34,554 bases of DNA from Gammaproteobacteria bacterium. GTDB lineage: Bacteria; Pseudomonadota; Gammaproteobacteria; Pseudomonadales; Azotimanducaceae. The stretch spans positions 1 to 34,554 of the forward strand of contig JAPPND010000047.1 of NCBI GenBank assembly GCA_028818795.1, given 5' to 3'. The notes beneath the pieces were generated by a model. It was not told the DNA's origin. It searched no databases and saw only the letters and a program-made list of their open reading frames with translations. Positions 25,303 to 34,118 of the stretch are shown here, piece after piece. Position 1 is the first letter of the stretch. Every line of letters starts with the position of its first letter. Both the position numbers and the translations under genes were made by a program.

Positions 25303-25349
25303 CGGGGATCGGACGAGTGGAGAACCACGAGGAATTTCAGGAGCGCGTC

Positions 25350-26390
25350 GTGAAGCACGAGCGGCCGACGCGTTACTACCTGTTTCTGATCGCCCCCGAC
25401 GGGACGATGCTGGCCCTCGACGAGGATGGCGCGCTCACGCTGTCCGACCAAGGCGACGACCGGGTGATCTGGGATCGAACCGCCGGCGGTGTCACGCATG
25501 TGGCAACCGGGACGGAGGTGCCGGGCGACGTCGATGCCGATGGCTGTACGGTGCGCATGGGTTCGGAGGATGTGGCCTTCCGGATGGGGCACGGCCCCGA
25601 GAGCCTGCCGAGTGCCTATCTCGAGCACTTGAAACGCGAGGGCTGGGTGTGTCTGACCTGTCTACTGACCCCGGAGATCGTCGACGGACTGCAACGGGTC
25701 GCGTGTACGGACGACTACGAACACCTGGAACCGGACACCGACCGCCCAAGGGTCTGCCAGCACAGCGCCGTCGGCCAGGCGATTAGCGAACCCATCTCGC
25801 TCTGGCTGATCCGGGAGTACATCGGGACCCGGGATCTGCATCTGGGTCATCCGCCGAATCCCACGTCGCTGCCGCCCTACGACGGCAAACGCCGGGTCCA
25901 GGGCTGGCACGCCGACATTCCGTACATTCCGTCCATTGGCGGGCACCCCGTGGCGGATCGGCACGGCCCCATCAAGGCGGTTCAGCGCAATGTCTGCGTA
26001 TCCGACTTCACCAAGCAGAACGGCGCCACCGCGTACAAGCTCGGCTCGCACCGGGCCGAGACGAACCCGCCGCCCGAGTGGAATCCCGCCCGCCACGGTG
26101 CCGATCCCGCTACCCGGCCCTACAGCGGTCCGGACGCCGATGTGGTCGAAGCCCCGGCGGGCAGCATCGTTCTGTACGACGCCAGGACCTGGCATCGTGC
26201 GGGCTTCAACCGGACGAAGCACAAACGCGGCGCGATGCTGATGTCGTTCCAGGCCGCCGACGTGGTCCCCAAGCGGGATACGAGGCCCGCCTGCAAGCGG
26301 TTTCACGAAAGCGCTGTCTACGAGGAACTGGATCGCCGAGCGCAGCGGGAGATCACGGAACTCCTGATGAATCAGCCCGACGCCGCGTAG
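25350..26390 (+). CDS. PhyH-family dioxygenase (B) with extra N-terminal domain
   Basis: 346 residues from a GTG at 25350 with AGGAG at 25340-25344; a GTG at 25317 is an alternative start. Residues 1 to about 85 form a small beta domain (RYYLFLIAPDGTMLALDEDG, then DRVIWDRT) not found in simple PhyH proteins. The oxygenase follows: His187/Asp189 in GWHADIPY, distal His282 in RTWHRAG and Arg293 in HKRGAML. The site is complete. It lies between otnC copy 2 and the isomerase, so it probably hydroxylates a pathway precursor; this is inference. Confidence 0.85.
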   Translation: MKHERPTRYYLFLIAPDGTMLALDEDGALTLSDQGDDRVIWDRTAGGVTHVATGTEVPGDVDADGCTVRMGSEDVAFRMGHGPESLPSAYLEHLKREGWVCLTCLLTPEIVDGLQRVACTDDYEHLEPDTDRPRVCQHSAVGQAISEPISLWLIREYIGTRDLHLGHPPNPTSLPPYDGKRRVQGWHADIPYIPSIGGHPVADRHGPIKAVQRNVCVSDFTKQNGATAYKLGSHRAETNPPPEWNPARHGADPATRPYSGPDADVVEAPAGSIVLYDARTWHRAGFNRTKHKRGAMLMSFQAADVVPKRDTRPACKRFHESAVYEELDRRAQREITELLMNQPDAA

Positions 26391-26427
26391 GGGCGGGCAA
26401 CCGAACACCACGTAAAAGAGCACCGTT

Positions 26428-27276
26428 ATGCAAGTAGGAATCATGTCGGGCACCTTCGCCCGGCCCACTCTCGGCGAGACGCTGGACGCGATCCTCGACC
26501 ACGACATCCGCCACATGCAGTTCAACTGGGGTTCGGCCCATCCGTCGGGTCCGCTTGCCGAGGTGATCGACGCGATCTGCCCCGTGATCCGGGAGGAGAC
26601 CGCCAAGCGCGACATGGTCATCGCCGCCGTGGCCGGGAACGTCAACATGGCCGATACGGACCCCGACAAGCGCCAACAGGGGATCGAGCGGCTGCGGATG
26701 GTGATCGGTGCCTGCAAGTCCGTCGGCACGTCCGTGGTCGCGACCTGCACCGGATCCCGACATCCGGAAAGCATGTGGCGGCACCATCCCGACAATGCAT
26801 CGCCCGAGGCGTGGCGTGATGTTTGCGCGACCCTGGAGCAGGTGCTGCCGACGGCCGAGGCGGCCGGCGTCATGGTCGCTTTCGAACCGGAGATCAACAA
26901 CGTGGCGAGCAACGCGGTCAAGAGTCGGCGCTTGATCGACGACATGGGCTCGCCGAACCTGAAGGTCGTGATGGATGCGGCGAATATCTTCGGCAAGGAC
27001 GACCTGCCGCGCATGACGGAAGTGCTCGACGAGGCCTTCGACCTGCTCGGCGACCATGTCGCCATCGCCCACGGCAAGGATCTCGATCATGGCGGTGACG
27101 CCGGGCACCTCGCGGCGGGCACCGGCAAGCTCGACTACGCCCACTACGTCTCCCTGCTGTGCGGGCTTTCCTTCGACGTGCCGGTCATCCTGCACGGTCT
27201 GACCGAGGCCCAGGTGGAGGACAGCGCGGGGATGCTAAGGCGTCACGCGGCGGCCCATCAGGCGGTGAGTGAATGA
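26428..27276 (+). CDS. Sugar phosphate isomerase/epimerase-like TIM barrel
   Basis: 282 residues of the xylose-isomerase-like TIM-barrel family. Metal ligands are visible at Glu153 (VAFEPEIN), Asp183 (VMDAANIF) and His215 (IAHGKD); the usual last Glu is not obvious, and VPVILHGLTE is at that position. Family members interconvert keto/aldo sugars or epimerise C3. In known tetronate pathways the isomerase OtnI belongs to the hydroxypyruvate isomerase branch of the same fold, so this gene may fill that role. It overlaps the next gene by four bases (ATGA). Confidence 0.88.
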   Translation: MQVGIMSGTFARPTLGETLDAILDHDIRHMQFNWGSAHPSGPLAEVIDAICPVIREETAKRDMVIAAVAGNVNMADTDPDKRQQGIERLRMVIGACKSVGTSVVATCTGSRHPESMWRHHPDNASPEAWRDVCATLEQVLPTAEAAGVMVAFEPEINNVASNAVKSRRLIDDMGSPNLKVVMDAANIFGKDDLPRMTEVLDEAFDLLGDHVAIAHGKDLDHGGDAGHLAAGTGKLDYAHYVSLLCGLSFDVPVILHGLTEAQVEDSAGMLRRHAAAHQAVSE

Positions 27277-28517
27277 AGGCGAAGGTCGCTCTTCTCGGGT
27301 GCGGCAACCCGGCGCGCAAATGGCATCTGCCGACGCTCAGCGAGCTGTCCCGGCGCGGCGAGATCGAGTTCGTCGCCCTATGTGACATGGACGAGCAGCT
27401 TGCCACGGAAAACGGCGCGAAGTACGGCGTACCGCACTACACCGATGCCGAGGAAATGCTCGACAAGCACAGGGACATCCTGGTGGTTGACATCGTCACT
27501 GGGGATCCAACCCACCACGTACTCGCCAGCCTGATCGCGGAGCACGGCAAGCATGTCATGGTGGAGAAGCCGATGGCCCTGACCCTGCCGTGCTGCGACC
27601 ACATCATCGACTCCTGCCGGCGCAACGGCGTGCATTTCGAGGTGGCCGAGAACTACTTCCGCATGCCGAAGCAGCGGATGATCGTGAAGCTCGTCGAGGC
27701 GGGCATCCTCGGCGATATCGTGCGCGTCTACTTCGTCGAGCCCAAGCGCCAGGTTCCGTTCGAGCCGACCGTGACGCACAACGGCCTCGGCCGTCCCATC
27801 TCGGGTTTCGGCCGGACCTCCGGCATGTGCATGGACATGGGCGCGCACCGGCTGTCGCAGTTGCGGCTGTACGCGCAGAGCGAGCCGCAGCGGATCGCCG
27901 CCACCGTGCGGAAATACATGTCGGATCCCAACCGGATCCATGAAGACTGGGCACACGCGTTAATCGACTTCGAGAGCGGCGCAGTGGGAATCTACGAGAC
28001 GTCCCGGCTCGGCGAGGCACAGAAGTACTGCCAGATCACCGGAACCCTCGGCGGCATTTTGGACAAAGACACCTTCGGACCCGAGATTCCGCTGCGACTG
28101 CGCCTTGGCGACGATTGGCAGGACATCCCGGTCGAAACCGAACGCCGCCGGATCGACGGCGTGGATGTTCTGCAGCGCATCATCGTCCACGCCGATGCCG
28201 AAATCGTCTACGAGAATCCGTTCCGGGACTACGCCATCGACGACTGGTCGGTCGGCCACGCGTCCGAGATCATGAGCATCGCCAACGCCGCGCTCAACGA
28301 CGAACCGGCGGAATACGGGCTGGAAGGGCGCAAGGACGTCGAGATGGCCATGGCGATCTACGAATCGTCGCTAAACGGCATGGCCCCCGTTGCATTGCCT
28401 TTGGAGGGCCTCACCGCCTACGAGCAGATGGTGCACGAGGACTACCACACGAAGTTCGGTCGACCGATCGGTCCGTTCTGGCAACCCTCGGCAGAGGAGC
28501 GTACTGCGGTGGGATAA
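27273..28517 (+). CDS. Gfo/Idh/MocA-family oxidoreductase
   Basis: 414 residues. VALLGCGNPARKWHLP binds NAD(P) in a Rossmann fold, Lys99 in VEKPMAL is the conserved EKP catalytic motif, and MDMGAHRLSQ (His192) lies in the active site. The C-terminal sheet domain is complete. It probably oxidises a hydroxyl of a sugar, inositol or sugar acid. Translational overlap with the isomerase gene (ATGA) shows that the two act together. Confidence 0.9.
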   Translation: MKAKVALLGCGNPARKWHLPTLSELSRRGEIEFVALCDMDEQLATENGAKYGVPHYTDAEEMLDKHRDILVVDIVTGDPTHHVLASLIAEHGKHVMVEKPMALTLPCCDHIIDSCRRNGVHFEVAENYFRMPKQRMIVKLVEAGILGDIVRVYFVEPKRQVPFEPTVTHNGLGRPISGFGRTSGMCMDMGAHRLSQLRLYAQSEPQRIAATVRKYMSDPNRIHEDWAHALIDFESGAVGIYETSRLGEAQKYCQITGTLGGILDKDTFGPEIPLRLRLGDDWQDIPVETERRRIDGVDVLQRIIVHADAEIVYENPFRDYAIDDWSVGHASEIMSIANAALNDEPAEYGLEGRKDVEMAMAIYESSLNGMAPVALPLEGLTAYEQMVHEDYHTKFGRPIGPFWQPSAEERTAVG

Positions 28518-28546
28518 TCGCCGCGTTGGACTCGGAGGCGGCGTTG

Positions 28547-29317
28547 GTGCCGTTGACCGAGGAGCAGAAAAGGAACTTCGTCCGCGACGGCTTTCTGCAT
28601 GTCGCGGATGTGGTGCCGTCACGCCTCGTGGCCCGGGCCAGGCGCGCCATCAACAACTCCCTGGGAACCGGGATTGATCCCGAGCAAATCGTTCGCTTCA
28701 ACAACCAGACTTTCTGCCCCGAACTCCGGGACGACCCGCGCCTCTTGCGCCTCGCGACGACACCAGAGGTGTGGTCGCATGTGCGGGCCTTGCTTGGCGA
28801 CCGCCGGGTGGTCCGCCCGAAGACCTGCCAGATCGCGCTGCGTTTTCCGCTCCCGGAAGGCACACCGCGCCGAGTCGCCGGGGGACATATCGACGGTTAC
28901 CACACGCGCGAAAACGGCGTGCCGGACGACGGCATGGTGCGGAGTTTCACCCTGTTGCTCGGCATCATGCTAAGCGACGTCCCCATGCCCTTCAGCGGAA
29001 ATTTCACGGCTTGGCCGGGAACGCACCGGCGCCTTGAGCGCTACTTCCGCGATCACGGCGTCAACACGCTCGACGGCGGTGGGGTCATGTCGCTCGGCCT
29101 GCGCCTGCCCAAGCCCGTGCCGGTCACCGGCAGGGCAGGAGATATCGTTCTGGCCCACTACCAGATGGCGCACGCGGTGTCGCCGAACTTGTCCGACGAC
29201 ATCCGCTACATGTGCTTCTTTCGATTGTCGGTGCGCGGCCTGGCGAATCACCGGGTGGAGTCCATGCTGGACATCTGGCGGGACTGGCCGAAGTTGCGGC
29301 CGGTCCACCAAGCGTAG
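28547..29317 (+). CDS. PhyH-family Fe(II)/2-oxoglutarate dioxygenase (C)
   Basis: 256 residues from a GTG at 28547, chosen because GGAGG (28534-28538) is eight bases upstream; TTG 28544 or 28526 are alternatives. PLTEEQKRNFVRDGFLHVAD is the usual PhyH start. His114/Asp116 (GGHIDGYH), His209 (YQMAHAVSP) and Arg220 (DDIRYMCFF) form the site. It is the last gene of the otnK-2 run and is diverged from both other PhyH proteins here. Confidence 0.87.
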   Translation: MPLTEEQKRNFVRDGFLHVADVVPSRLVARARRAINNSLGTGIDPEQIVRFNNQTFCPELRDDPRLLRLATTPEVWSHVRALLGDRRVVRPKTCQIALRFPLPEGTPRRVAGGHIDGYHTRENGVPDDGMVRSFTLLLGIMLSDVPMPFSGNFTAWPGTHRRLERYFRDHGVNTLDGGGVMSLGLRLPKPVPVTGRAGDIVLAHYQMAHAVSPNLSDDIRYMCFFRLSVRGLANHRVESMLDIWRDWPKLRPVHQA

Positions 29318-29363
29318 CGGCGGGGCCATCGTGCCCGATCGGGCGCACCGCCCGCATCGCGCC

Positions 29364-29563
29364 ATGCCATTGAACAGCGGAGTATGGCGGCTCGGGCTTG
29401 GTGCCCTGGCGTCGACACTCGCTTGCGTCGGGAACGCGCGGTTCTTGGACCAACTGGAGTTCAAGCAGTTGCGGACGACAAGCGGACGATCGTCTTCAGG
29501 ATCCACCCCGATGCCAGGTGGGATGACGGGGTGCCGATCACGGTCGGTGACGTGGTGTTCTAG
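29364..29563 (+). pseudogene. Relic of a family 5 solute-binding protein
   Basis: An ATG at 29364 starts a lipoprotein/signal-like stretch (VWRLGLGALASTLACVGN). A second frame from about 29456 reads AVADDKRTIVFRIHPDARW then DDGVPITVGDVVF and stops. The second part is the conserved binding-protein signature also seen at about 20560 in the intact gene (GARWHDGVPITARDV). The two parts are in different frames and nothing follows, so about 90% of the gene is lost. It converges on the zinc-finger gene. Confidence 0.65.
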
Positions 29564-30285
29564 CAGGTGGGGCGGACGATCTGCAGACACACTTCGACGC
29601 ACCGGTTGCAGATGCTGCCGTTGCTGGCAACGACGAGGTGACCGACCTCGACTGCGGACTTATCGCAAAAGCTGCAGGGGATTCCTTTCCGTGACGTCCC
29701 TGCCTGCGGCGGATTCGGCGGCTCCTCGATTAGGTTGGCGCAGCGGCCAATGCACTCATCACAGATGAATACCCCGGTTCCGGCGATTAGCTTCCGGCAT
29801 TGCGGTGCAGGCGTGAAACAAAACGTGCAACATGCCGTGTCGGCATCTTCGAGCGCTATTTCCAGGGCCGCCGCAACGTGGCGGGTCAGACGCCGAAGAG
29901 TACGGTGGATGTCGCCCAGGGCGTCACGCTCCGGTGAAATCACTTGGGCGGAGGCTCCTCGATAGGCTGGGCGCTGCTCGGACTCGTCATAGCCGGTCGA
30001 TAGGATCTGCGCGGCCACGTTTGCGGTCTGCCGTTGGCAGTCCGCTAGCTCGTTCCGGGCATCCACGTAGGCCTTCAGCTTGTCCCAGGTGGAGAACCCT
30101 TGCTTCCGAGCGATGACGAGTAGCGCTTGCTGCAGCGTCAACGAGGAAGCATCGCAGGGCTTGACATCGGCCAAGGCATCGGGGTTACCAGCTTGGGCAG
30201 ATTCCAGCAATGCCGTGGCGCGAGACTGCAGGTCATTGAGACCGATGTCAGCACAAACGCCGATTGGGAACGAATGAACGACCAC
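29560..30285 (-). CDS. Double ClpX-type C4 zinc-finger protein, no AAA domain
   Basis: 241 residues from a GTG. An N-terminal domain (residues about 15-75; DALADVKPCDASSLTLQQAL, then VIARKQGFSTWDKLKAYV) is the helical module often found in front of ankyrin or ClpX-finger proteins. A helical linker follows. There are two tandem ClpX-like fingers: Cys153/156 with Cys175/178, and Cys204/207 with Cys226/229. In ClpX this finger dimerises and binds adaptors and substrates. Here no ATPase follows. It could act as an adaptor or decoy for ClpXP, or bind other partners; this is inference. It lies downstream of the large membrane protein gene on the same strand. Confidence 0.82.
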   Translation of the reverse strand: MVVHSFPIGVCADIGLNDLQSRATALLESAQAGNPDALADVKPCDASSLTLQQALLVIARKQGFSTWDKLKAYVDARNELADCQRQTANVAAQILSTGYDESEQRPAYRGASAQVISPERDALGDIHRTLRRLTRHVAAALEIALEDADTACCTFCFTPAPQCRKLIAGTGVFICDECIGRCANLIEEPPNPPQAGTSRKGIPCSFCDKSAVEVGHLVVASNGSICNRCVEVCLQIVRPTC

Positions 30286-30426
30286 GTTAGGCTGCCAATT
30301 CCTCTTCAGACCACTCTAGCGGCCCCTGGAACGCAGGGCGATGCGGCGTGTCGAGACGAACGCCTCAGGAACCCGCCAATCCTTCTCGGCAAGGTTGGAT
30401 TCCGCAACTCCGCAACCGTTTTCGTT

Positions 30427-33400
30427 CTACGAACCATGGGCGTACTCCGGCGACCACCTGATGGCATCAGCGATGACCAGATCGCCGCCGCGGTTGGATA
30501 TCGTTGCCGAGTCCGTCGCACCGTTGTCCCCTGATCTGCTTGCAACTATTACGCTGACCCGCCGGGATCCGATGTCAAACGTCCCAAGATCGTTCCATCC
30601 CTGTTGTGCGCTAAGGGCGTCGAAATCGATGTGCTGCTCCACGTTTCCGTGTTGAAGAGTTAAGCGGTGTGGACCGAGAAAATCGATGTGTGCACGCCTG
30701 ACGGGGCTCGACCGCTTGGGCGGTCGGGGTACGTGGAATCCTAGCCGCCAACGTCCCGGACTTGGAAGTTCCACAGAGAACTCTGCGGTCACTGCCCCGT
30801 CACCAGACCGCATGATCGCGAGCGTGCGACGATACTTCCCCCATGCGCCAGGCGCGGATTCCCGAAGCCAAACACCCCGGGCTATCGTTTGCATTTCCCT
30901 TTTGTATTCGGGAAGCCCCTGGTCAATATCCGGCAACTGCTGAAGTGGGCGCAGCCACCACGGCAGGGCCCTAGCCGCACGCATCGGGAAGTCGCGCCTT
31001 GCAAAAAAGCGAGCATCGAGGTCGTCGATGATCACCTCATTGCCCGAGCCGATTTGCTCCGCGTCGACTGCCCCTTCGATCACACGACGTCCGTCGGTTT
31101 CCGACCGTAGGTTCAGGCGAAACGGGTGCCGATTCAACGCCAGATGAGTATGCAGCCATAGTTCCTCTGGACGTTCGGTTGTGACCACCTCAACGACCAC
31201 GGCGCCAAACGGCTCGACTCTTGCCACGGAGGACCGCGCCACCGTCGGGCCATCGCTTGTACTGGCGAACAGCAACCCCGGAGCCGGTTGATCGTTGCGT
31301 ACGTACGCCGTGGTTCGGTAGTGGGAGTCGCTATCGTCGAGACGCCCGACCTCGGCCTCGACGGTGACGAAACCCGCAACGGACGATTGCTCAATCCAAT
31401 GCTGCACGAACGACGAGATCTGCGCATCAATGGACGCTCCTACGCGGAGAAAGTCTGCGAGGTCGAAGGTTCTACCCTCGTATACCCTACGGACCTCAGA
31501 GATCCACTCTGCAGTACGCCCCCTCCCTATAGAGTCGATTATCGCCTTTGCCATCTTCTTCGACTTTAGAATGAGCACGGACGTGTCGACCTTGGGATCA
31601 CTCTGGATTGCTTGGGGTAGAGGTTTGTGCACGGGGAGATCCGCGCTGGCGAAACTCCCGAAGTGACCGTAAGGTCGCGCCAAATCGGCTAAGGGTCGGG
31701 CAAGCAATTGCTCCCACACCGGGGGGCGATCCACCCTTCCGCGCGTGTGACTGAAGAAATGGTTGAGCTGGCCGGTCGCTAGCCAGGTCGCCAGCGCACC
31801 GATTGGTGCGGCGAAGCTCTCTTCACTGTCGAACGAGTGGGCCGAAAAGTCGGCCTCCCGGGCAGAAGCAATTGGCCGGTTGCTATTGAGCAGCCAGTCC
31901 GCAAGCTCAAGCATCAGGTAGTTCAATGTCGCAGCGCTGGAACCTCGGGAAGACGTGGTTGCGAGAGCCAGGTTGCGGGCCAAACCGCGGCCTAGAGCGG
32001 CACCATGTTCGTCGAGGTAGAAAAGGCCCCTCAGCATGAAATCAACTTTCTGGTCAACGGCGGCTACGACGTCCGTGCGCATGGCCGACAGCCGCGTGTC
32101 GAAGCGTTGGTTGTTTCCGACGAGCGAGACTTCCTTCAGAAGCAAGACGCCCGGCAAGGCGAAAGCGGTGTCGGTTCTCCATCCCCCTCGGTACGTTCGT
32201 AGTTGGGCGGGTACCTCAACGACGCTCAGACGAGCGTATGGATAGGGGAGGCCTAGGGCGCGGGTATCGGACAGCAACGACCGCAGCCGACGACGAAGGG
32301 CATCCCCTGCATCCGCAAAGAAATCGAGATGGTCGGCGTGCGTAGCATGCAGGAGCAACTCGAAAGTGACGCCGTCGACCTCGATCGCGATCCGCCGAAA
32401 TTGTGACGCGAATATGCCGACCTCCGACACTACGGCACTTGGTCGGAAACGGAACCGAGAATAGCCTTGCCCAAGTGCTCGCTCGAGTCGCTCGTTGCCA
32501 GCCTGCACCACTTGGTAGCCAGAACCGCCGGGGCCCGACGCAAGCCACCCCTCTGGGACATCCACGGCAAGGTCGACTTCGAAGAAGTCCCGCGTTCGGA
32601 TGGACGGGTCATCGCGGTGGATACTTGCTCCCGGTGTCGGCAGCCAATGAACCCCGGGCATCAAGGCAACGTACGAAGGATCGAATATCGCCGCTTCGTC
32701 CCCAAGTTGCCAGAGGCGGTTGGCAGCGCGTCGGAGTCCAGGGTCGATCACACCATCCAGATACGCAAATCGGCAATCCGGGATCCCGCTTGCGACGACC
32801 GAAACGGTCAGTTGATCGTGAGGCGAAAGGGGTTCTTCCAGTTCGATCCGGAGCAGACCGTGATGATGGTCGAACTCCTGCGCGTGCCCGTTGATGCGGA
32901 GCGAGTCGACCTCCATGTTGGGGTTTAGGCTGAAGACCAGGGACGGCACGCTGATTTCGGTCGCCCGCACAAGCACGTCAACATCGATGTAAAGCGAATT
33001 GCCGGGCGTGACTCGGACGTAGCCGCGGACTTGCTCGACATCGACGCCGTCACTTTCCTGTCGGGCTGCAGCGGCATGGGTTGCGAACCAGTCTGCGCGC
33101 GTCTGGGCGTCGGCCGTTGCCATCGAGACGGCGATTCCAAGCGAGGCTGCCGAGGTCGTCCCGAGCAAGGTACCGGTCACTAGGTTGGCGCGACGATTGC
33201 CGTCTCGACGGCGGCAGCAAACGGCAGTGATGGCGACGAGGCCAGCCGTGCCCAACAACATGCCGAGGCGTTGGAGAACGGCGGATGGAGCGGCTAATTG
33301 CGGGACGATGTCCGAGGCGAATCGGGAGTAGTTTGAGACGGGCAGGATCGCGTCGTTCAAGAACGTGGGAGTTCGTCTGGAGGTCCACATGATGCCCATG

Positions 33401-34023
33401 AGCGCTAGGATTGCGGTCAGCGACGCAACTAGCCGATTGCCGGAAACGACGTGCAATAGGACGACGAAGGAACACCACGCCAGAATCGCAGGTGCCACGT
33501 CCACGAACAGGTACGTCGATAGGGAGTAGCCTTCGATCGTGTCCAAGAAGGGCCACTCCAACCACTGGGCAACGGCACCCATGGCCTGGATCATGGCGAA
33601 GCAAAACGCGAGGGGAATCCAGGCGATGCAGGCGAGGCCCGCTACCCGTCCGGCAATCACCAGGACGTTCGATGTCGGTCTTGTGTCGAGCGCGTCGGTC
33701 GGGTCGTCTGTGCGGGGCCAACCTAGGAAAACAAGCCCGATCAGCGAGAATACCAGCGGATAGACGCCGTAGCGTCCGATCAGAAAGCGGGGGCCCAGGT
33801 ACGTGGGGGGGCCAGCGAAGCTCGCGAAGGCGTTGTGCAGATAGCTTAGAGCGGCAAACGCACCAATACAGAGCACGAGCAGTAGCGAGGCGTAAATCCA
33901 ATACAGTGGCTGCCTCACCGCATGGCGGACTTCCAATTTGGTCGTAGCCAAGAGCCTGCCTAGGTTTGCGCGGACTCGATGAGCGACCATTAAGATGCTG
34001 CTAGGCGAAGTTCGTATCGCCAT
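30427..34023 (-). CDS. Large permease-like / M1-like / golvesin-domain membrane protein
   Basis: 1198 residues from the ATG at 34023 (MAIRTSPSSILMVAHRV); the frame is open upstream but looks non-coding there. About 6-7 membrane segments fill the first 300 residues (first one PLYWIYASLLLVLCIGAF), like an ABC-2 permease. A long beta-rich part then resembles the M1 aminopeptidase domain of permease/M1 fusions (LPYPYARLSVVEVP). I find no HExxH zinc motif, so it is probably not a peptidase. The end (GWNDLGTFDIG, then DLVIADAIRWSPEY) matches golvesin/Xly-type C-terminal domains. No ATPase gene is nearby. The substrate is unknown. This end of the window looks less GC-rich than the rest, though I did not compute it. 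Confidence 0.8.
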   Translation of the reverse strand: MAIRTSPSSILMVAHRVRANLGRLLATTKLEVRHAVRQPLYWIYASLLLVLCIGAFAALSYLHNAFASFAGPPTYLGPRFLIGRYGVYPLVFSLIGLVFLGWPRTDDPTDALDTRPTSNVLVIAGRVAGLACIAWIPLAFCFAMIQAMGAVAQWLEWPFLDTIEGYSLSTYLFVDVAPAILAWCSFVVLLHVVSGNRLVASLTAILALMGIMWTSRRTPTFLNDAILPVSNYSRFASDIVPQLAAPSAVLQRLGMLLGTAGLVAITAVCCRRRDGNRRANLVTGTLLGTTSAASLGIAVSMATADAQTRADWFATHAAAARQESDGVDVEQVRGYVRVTPGNSLYIDVDVLVRATEISVPSLVFSLNPNMEVDSLRINGHAQEFDHHHGLLRIELEEPLSPHDQLTVSVVASGIPDCRFAYLDGVIDPGLRRAANRLWQLGDEAAIFDPSYVALMPGVHWLPTPGASIHRDDPSIRTRDFFEVDLAVDVPEGWLASGPGGSGYQVVQAGNERLERALGQGYSRFRFRPSAVVSEVGIFASQFRRIAIEVDGVTFELLLHATHADHLDFFADAGDALRRRLRSLLSDTRALGLPYPYARLSVVEVPAQLRTYRGGWRTDTAFALPGVLLLKEVSLVGNNQRFDTRLSAMRTDVVAAVDQKVDFMLRGLFYLDEHGAALGRGLARNLALATTSSRGSSAATLNYLMLELADWLLNSNRPIASAREADFSAHSFDSEESFAAPIGALATWLATGQLNHFFSHTRGRVDRPPVWEQLLARPLADLARPYGHFGSFASADLPVHKPLPQAIQSDPKVDTSVLILKSKKMAKAIIDSIGRGRTAEWISEVRRVYEGRTFDLADFLRVGASIDAQISSFVQHWIEQSSVAGFVTVEAEVGRLDDSDSHYRTTAYVRNDQPAPGLLFASTSDGPTVARSSVARVEPFGAVVVEVVTTERPEELWLHTHLALNRHPFRLNLRSETDGRRVIEGAVDAEQIGSGNEVIIDDLDARFFARRDFPMRAARALPWWLRPLQQLPDIDQGLPEYKREMQTIARGVWLRESAPGAWGKYRRTLAIMRSGDGAVTAEFSVELPSPGRWRLGFHVPRPPKRSSPVRRAHIDFLGPHRLTLQHGNVEQHIDFDALSAQQGWNDLGTFDIGSRRVSVIVASRSGDNGATDSATISNRGGDLVIADAIRWSPEYAHGS

Positions 34024-34118
34024 GTGGGACTCGCTCGTGCACCGGCTCCGGTCGAACCCGACCGCCGCCGATGCGAGGAGGTCTGGTGTTGCGCGGATAC
34101 GCGCGGTTTGAGTTCGCC

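Noticed and set aside
24627-25316. In-frame upstream extension of PhyH B covering otnC copy 2
   Set aside because: The otnC frame is clearly the coding one there; the extension is Arg/Gly-rich and lacks homology, and good RBS-led starts exist at 25317 and 25350.
33050-33901. 283-residue minus-strand frame within the large membrane protein
   Set aside because: Same strand, different frame from the membrane segments of the real protein; Arg-rich shadow composition.
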